Origin: an uncultured Erysipelotrichaceae bacterium
GTDB lineage: Bacteria > Bacillota_I > Bacilli_A > Erysipelotrichales > Erysipelotrichaceae
Reading direction: 5' to 3'
DNA: 8,627 nucleotides
Assembly (NCBI GenBank): GCA_902766675.1
Contig: CACXEN010000179.1
Coordinates: forward strand, 1-8,627
Both the position numbers and the translations under genes were made by a program. Of the stretch, positions 7,123 through 8,627 are shown piece by piece; the stretch's first letter is position 1, and every line of letters begins with the position of its first letter. The notes below the pieces were generated by a model that worked only from the letters and a program-made list of their open reading frames with translations, was not told the origin of the DNA and searched no databases.

Positions 7123-7557
7123 TTACAAATATTCTGTGAGTTCTTCTGCAATATCTTCGAAGGATTGTGCAGCTTCGTCTTCGTATTCATTCCAGTGTTC
7201 TTCTGGCCAGATCTCGACGTGGCTTGCAACACCGATAACGATACAGCTCTTCTTCATATTTGCTTCGGCAATAAGTGTTTGTGACAATTGGATTCTTCCT
7301 TGATTGTCCAATGTGCACTCAATCGCATTAGAAGTGAGGGTACGTAAATATTGCCGTGCCTCTTTTTTGGTAGCTGGGATTTGCGACAGCTTTTCTAACA
7401 TTTTCTCCCAATCAGAGAGCGTGTAGATAGTTAAGCATCCATCTAACCCTTTCGTTACAACAAAAGAGTCTCCAAGCCCTTCACGGAATTTAACCGGAAT
7501 AATCAGCCTGTTCTTGGTATCTAGGTTGTGTTGATATTGACCAATGAACATCGTCAT
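7123..7557 (-). CDS. mraZ: MraZ, transcriptional regulator of the dcw operon
   Basis: AbrB-fold DNA-binding protein that forms rings and represses its own operon through repeated boxes upstream. It has 144 residues, the typical size. Two tandem MraZ/SpoVT-AbrB half-domains are visible: the first opens MFIGQYQHNLDTKNRLIIP (3-21), and the second carries CTLDNQGRIQLSQ at about 80-92. An acidic C-terminal tail follows. Three starts are possible: GTG at 7566, only 3 bases from GGAGG; ATG at 7557, 12 bases from GGAGG; and ATG at 7551, 9 bases from GGGG, which gives the commonest family N-terminus. I chose 7557 as the compromise; it differs from 7551 by two residues. Four phased AAAGTGG-type boxes overlap its promoter and SD, consistent with autoregulation. 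Confidence 0.96.
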   Translation of the reverse strand: MTMFIGQYQHNLDTKNRLIIPVKFREGLGDSFVVTKGLDGCLTIYTLSDWEKMLEKLSQIPATKKEARQYLRTLTSNAIECTLDNQGRIQLSQTLIAEANMKKSCIVIGVASHVEIWPEEHWNEYEDEAAQSFEDIAEELTEYL

Positions 7558-7562
7558 ATTCC

Positions 7563-7600
7563 CCACTTTCCTCCACTTTCTACCACAATGTTACCACTTT
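7563..7600 (-). promoter_or_regulatory. MraZ operator: four phased AAAGTGG-type boxes
   Basis: On the minus strand the boxes are AAAGTGG (7594-7600), ATTGTGG (7583-7589), AAAGTGG (7573-7579) and AAAGTGG (7563-7569), with starts 11, 10 and 10 bases apart. All would therefore face one side of the helix. MraZ is known to bind short GTGG-containing direct repeats at this period, and mycoplasma MraZ sites read AAAGTG. Box 1 runs into the extended -10 and boxes 3-4 contain the mraZ SD, so bound MraZ should block initiation. Confidence 0.88.
7570..7574 (-). promoter_or_regulatory. Ribosome binding site of mraZ, embedded in the operator
   Basis: GGAGG arises where the third MraZ box (ending GTGG) joins the next repeat unit. 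It is 12 bases from the ATG at 7557, a long spacing. A second weaker G run (GGGG, 7561-7564) lies closer and would suit the ATG at 7551. Confidence 0.65.
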
Positions 7601-7615
7601 TATGCTAAATAGCAA
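7588..7615 (-). promoter_or_regulatory. Probable promoter of the mraZ-rsmH-ftsL-pbp-mraY operon
   Basis: On the minus strand TTGCTA (7610-7615) and TAACAT (7588-7593) are 16 bases apart, each matching four of six consensus bases, and TGG directly before TAACAT gives an extended -10. The elements overlap MraZ boxes 1 and 2. The predicted start is near 7581. It is the only good candidate between the rpmF terminator and mraZ. Confidence 0.62.
7603..7614. repeat. Short perfect palindrome in the mraZ promoter
   Basis: TGCTA and TAGCA flank two bases, spanning the -35 and upstream part of the spacer. It could be a binding site for another regulator or simply chance in AT-rich DNA. Confidence 0.3.
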
Positions 7616-7636
7616 GCATTTTTGGTATTTTTGCAT

Positions 7637-7675
7637 AAAAAAACAGCTGATTCGCCACTTTCGCTAATCAGCTGT
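7637..7675 (-). terminator. Intrinsic terminator after rpmF
   Basis: On the minus strand a perfect 10-bp stem (ACAGCTGATT 7643-7652 with AATCAGCTGT 7666-7675 on the plus strand) encloses a 13-base loop and is followed by a run of seven T (the first shared with the stem). It should end the YceD-rpmF transcript and insulate mraZ. The loop contains an AAAGTGG copy (7655-7661). Confidence 0.88.
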
Positions 7676-7702
7676 AATTTTGATATATTTCTTTGTTTTT
7701 CC

Positions 7703-7873
7703 TTATTTAGAAGTAGATTCGTTTCCGACTTTACCGCAACTTGGGCAAGCATGATGAGGACGCTTCATTTCACCACATACAGGACACTTTACTAGTGCTG
7801 GTGCAGCTAATTTATAATGCGTTCTTCTCTTATCTCTTCTTGTGCTGGAATTTCTTCTTTGTTGAACTGCCAT
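7703..7873 (-). CDS. rpmF: Ribosomal protein bL32
   Basis: A 56-residue basic protein of the large ribosomal subunit. The N-terminus [20 protein letters not shown] matches the bL32 signature (the usual MAVPKR start and SRRDKRRTH core). Four cysteines in two pairs (C30-x-x-C33 and C43-x-x-C46) make this the zinc-ribbon form rather than the Cys-free form used under zinc limitation. The start is clear: GGAGGT (7881-7886) lies 7 bases before the ATG. The gene sits 15 bases after the YceD/YlbN gene, a pairing conserved across bacteria, and is followed by a strong terminator. Confidence 0.97.
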   Translation of the reverse strand: MAVQQRRNSSTRRDKRRTHYKLAAPALVKCPVCGEMKRPHHACPSCGKVGNESTSK

Positions 7874-7888
7874 GTCATCCACCTCCTA

Positions 7889-8392
7889 CTATTCTTCTTT
7901 GAATTCTTTTAATTTTGCTAAACGAGGATCTATTTTATCTTCTTGCATTTTTTGATAGTCTTCTTCGCTATATACTTTCCAACCATCGCCTTCTGGATAT
8001 TCATCCTCACTAGCAAGTGTAATTTGTAGAGGTACTTCAAGTATAATCTCATCCACAATTGCTGGTAGTAGATCTACTTCATCATTCTCTACGATTCTAG
8101 CACCATCTTCATCTGTATCCACAAACGAATATGTTTCTTGTGCTTCAGTTTCAAATGGAACTTCAATTTCATCAAAAGTAATTGCATCTGGACAAATCAT
8201 AACGCCATCTATTTTCATATTTACATAAAAGACGTCGTTATTATCATCCAAGTAACCACTTCCTTCGACATGGACATCTTCTACACCAAGTATTCCAGAA
8301 TTTCCCGCAAATAATGCGTCATCAATTTCTATATCTTGTGAGAAGTTTATATTTTGTGCATTACGCATCAATTCTGCTCTTGTCCATTTCAT
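7889..8392 (-). CDS. yceD: YceD/YlbN (DUF177) family protein
   Basis: Soluble acidic protein of 167 residues, almost always encoded just before rpmF. The family is linked to 23S rRNA or large-subunit biogenesis, but its exact role is not settled. The sequence shows an N-terminal beta-rich half, then GVMICPDAITFDEIEVPFE (63-81), where the family has a Cys-containing motif; an acidic stretch at 91-108; an IVDEIILEVPLQI helix-strand (112-124); and DPRLAKLKEF near the C-terminus (155-164). Only one cysteine (C67) remains, and the later Cys pair found in many DUF177 proteins is absent, as I recall for Bacillus YlbN. The frame opens at a TTG upstream; the ATG at 8392 is chosen because GAGG (8399-8402) lies 6 bases upstream and MKW opens the conserved domain. 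Confidence 0.9.
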   Translation of the reverse strand: MKWTRAELMRNAQNINFSQDIEIDDALFAGNSGILGVEDVHVEGSGYLDDNNDVFYVNMKIDGVMICPDAITFDEIEVPFETEAQETYSFVDTDEDGARIVENDEVDLLPAIVDEIILEVPLQITLASEDEYPEGDGWKVYSEEDYQKMQEDKIDPRLAKLKEFKEE

Positions 8393-8419
8393 GATAGCCC
8401 TCACTTGCAATGCCTATAA

Positions 8420-8447
8420 ATTATAGCAAAGTGTTTTGCAAAGTCAA
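8420..8447 (-). promoter_or_regulatory. Strong sigma-A promoter of the yceD-rpmF operon
   Basis: The minus strand reads TTGACT (8442-8447), a 16-base spacer, and a perfect TATAAT (8420-8425) preceded by TGC, an extended -10. The -10 lies in a 13-base palindrome (CTATAA, one base, TTATAG; 8414-8426). The start near 8413 gives a leader of about 20 bases carrying the SD. Confidence 0.85.
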
Positions 8448-8459
8448 CGTAAAATACGC

Positions 8460-8627
8460 CTATTTAAGCATATTTTTAACAATCCATTGGTATACATCTT
8501 CGAATACCATTTCCCGATTGTCTTCATGCATTGTTTCATGTCGCATATGCGCATATAATTTTTCATCTATATGTGTATAGCCTGCTTTTTTTAATGTATT
8601 GATACTTGCTTGAAAGCCTTTTTCCCC
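8460..8627 (-). CDS. Alpha/beta hydrolase, lysophospholipase/monoacylglycerol lipase type (C-terminal part)
   Basis: The last 55 residues and TAG stop of a gene whose 5' part lies beyond the window. The segment KKAGYTHIDEKLYAHMRHE and the following MHEDNREMVFEDVYQWI match the end of serine hydrolases of the Hydrolase_4/S33 type, where the His of the MRHE motif is the catalytic base of the Ser-Asp-His triad. Nothing suggests a pseudogene; truncation is by the window edge. The substrate cannot be told from this end; a glycerolipid or lysophospholipid is usual for the family. No clear terminator follows, so some transcription may continue into yceD. Confidence 0.8.
   Translation of the reverse strand, partial: GEKGFQASINTLKKAGYTHIDEKLYAHMRHETMHEDNREMVFEDVYQWIVKNMLK

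Noticed and set aside
8414..8426. 13-base palindrome CTATAA-A-TTATAG as an operator
   Set aside because: It is almost entirely the -10 element and AT-rich flank; such palindromes form easily around TATAAT.
8449..8459. CGTA/TACG inverted repeat after the hydrolase stop as a terminator
   Set aside because: The stem has four base pairs and no T tract follows on the minus strand; it runs into the yceD promoter instead.
8460..8627. Hydrolase fragment as a pseudogene
   Set aside because: The frame is open to the window edge with a normal C-terminus and catalytic His; truncation is by the window boundary.

Overview
This is a low-GC Gram-positive chromosomal window. All ten genes, complete or partial, lie on the minus strand, so transcription runs from high to low coordinates. 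Gene content, AT-rich codon use, strong Shine-Dalgarno (SD) sequences and the PASTA-bearing division PBP point to the Firmicutes (Bacillota). The short dcw cluster and the sequence style suggest an Erysipelotrichia-like or other deep Bacilli lineage. That placement is an inference from gene order and protein character, not a database result.

Layout in the direction of transcription: (1) 8627-8460, the C-terminal end of an alpha/beta hydrolase (lysophospholipase/monoacylglycerol lipase type), cut by the window edge. (2) 8447-7637, a good sigma-A promoter, a YceD/YlbN (DUF177) gene, rpmF (ribosomal protein L32) and a strong intrinsic terminator. (3) 7615-2665, a promoter overlain by four helically phased AAAGTGG-type MraZ boxes, then mraZ-rsmH-ftsL-pbp(FtsI/PBP2x type)-mraY, tightly packed with gaps of 3-16 bases, ending in a terminator whose stem begins inside the last mraY codons. 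(4) 2654-8, a separate extended -10 promoter, a small ComN-like gene, and a fused secDF gene whose SD lies in the last codons of the ComN-like gene.

Together the genes make the head of a division and wall operon: an autoregulator (MraZ), an rRNA methyltransferase (RsmH), a divisome scaffold (FtsL), the septal transpeptidase and the lipid I synthase. It is followed by a protein-export module. The usual dcw continuation (murD, ftsW, murG, ftsQ, ftsA, ftsZ) is absent directly after mraY.

I see no mobile element, CRISPR array, tRNA, rRNA or previously undescribed multi-gene system. The most notable signals are: the phased MraZ operator that merges with the mraZ SD, plus a fifth AAAGTGG copy in the loop of the upstream terminator; a SecDF that lacks both conserved intramembrane charges of its SecF half (Asp to Asn, Arg to Met); and a MraY whose normally invariant His triplet reads His-Tyr-Ala. 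Several open frames open upstream of the real start at TTG or GTG codons. I moved those starts to the ATG supported by an SD and by family alignment. No gap exceeds 300 bases.
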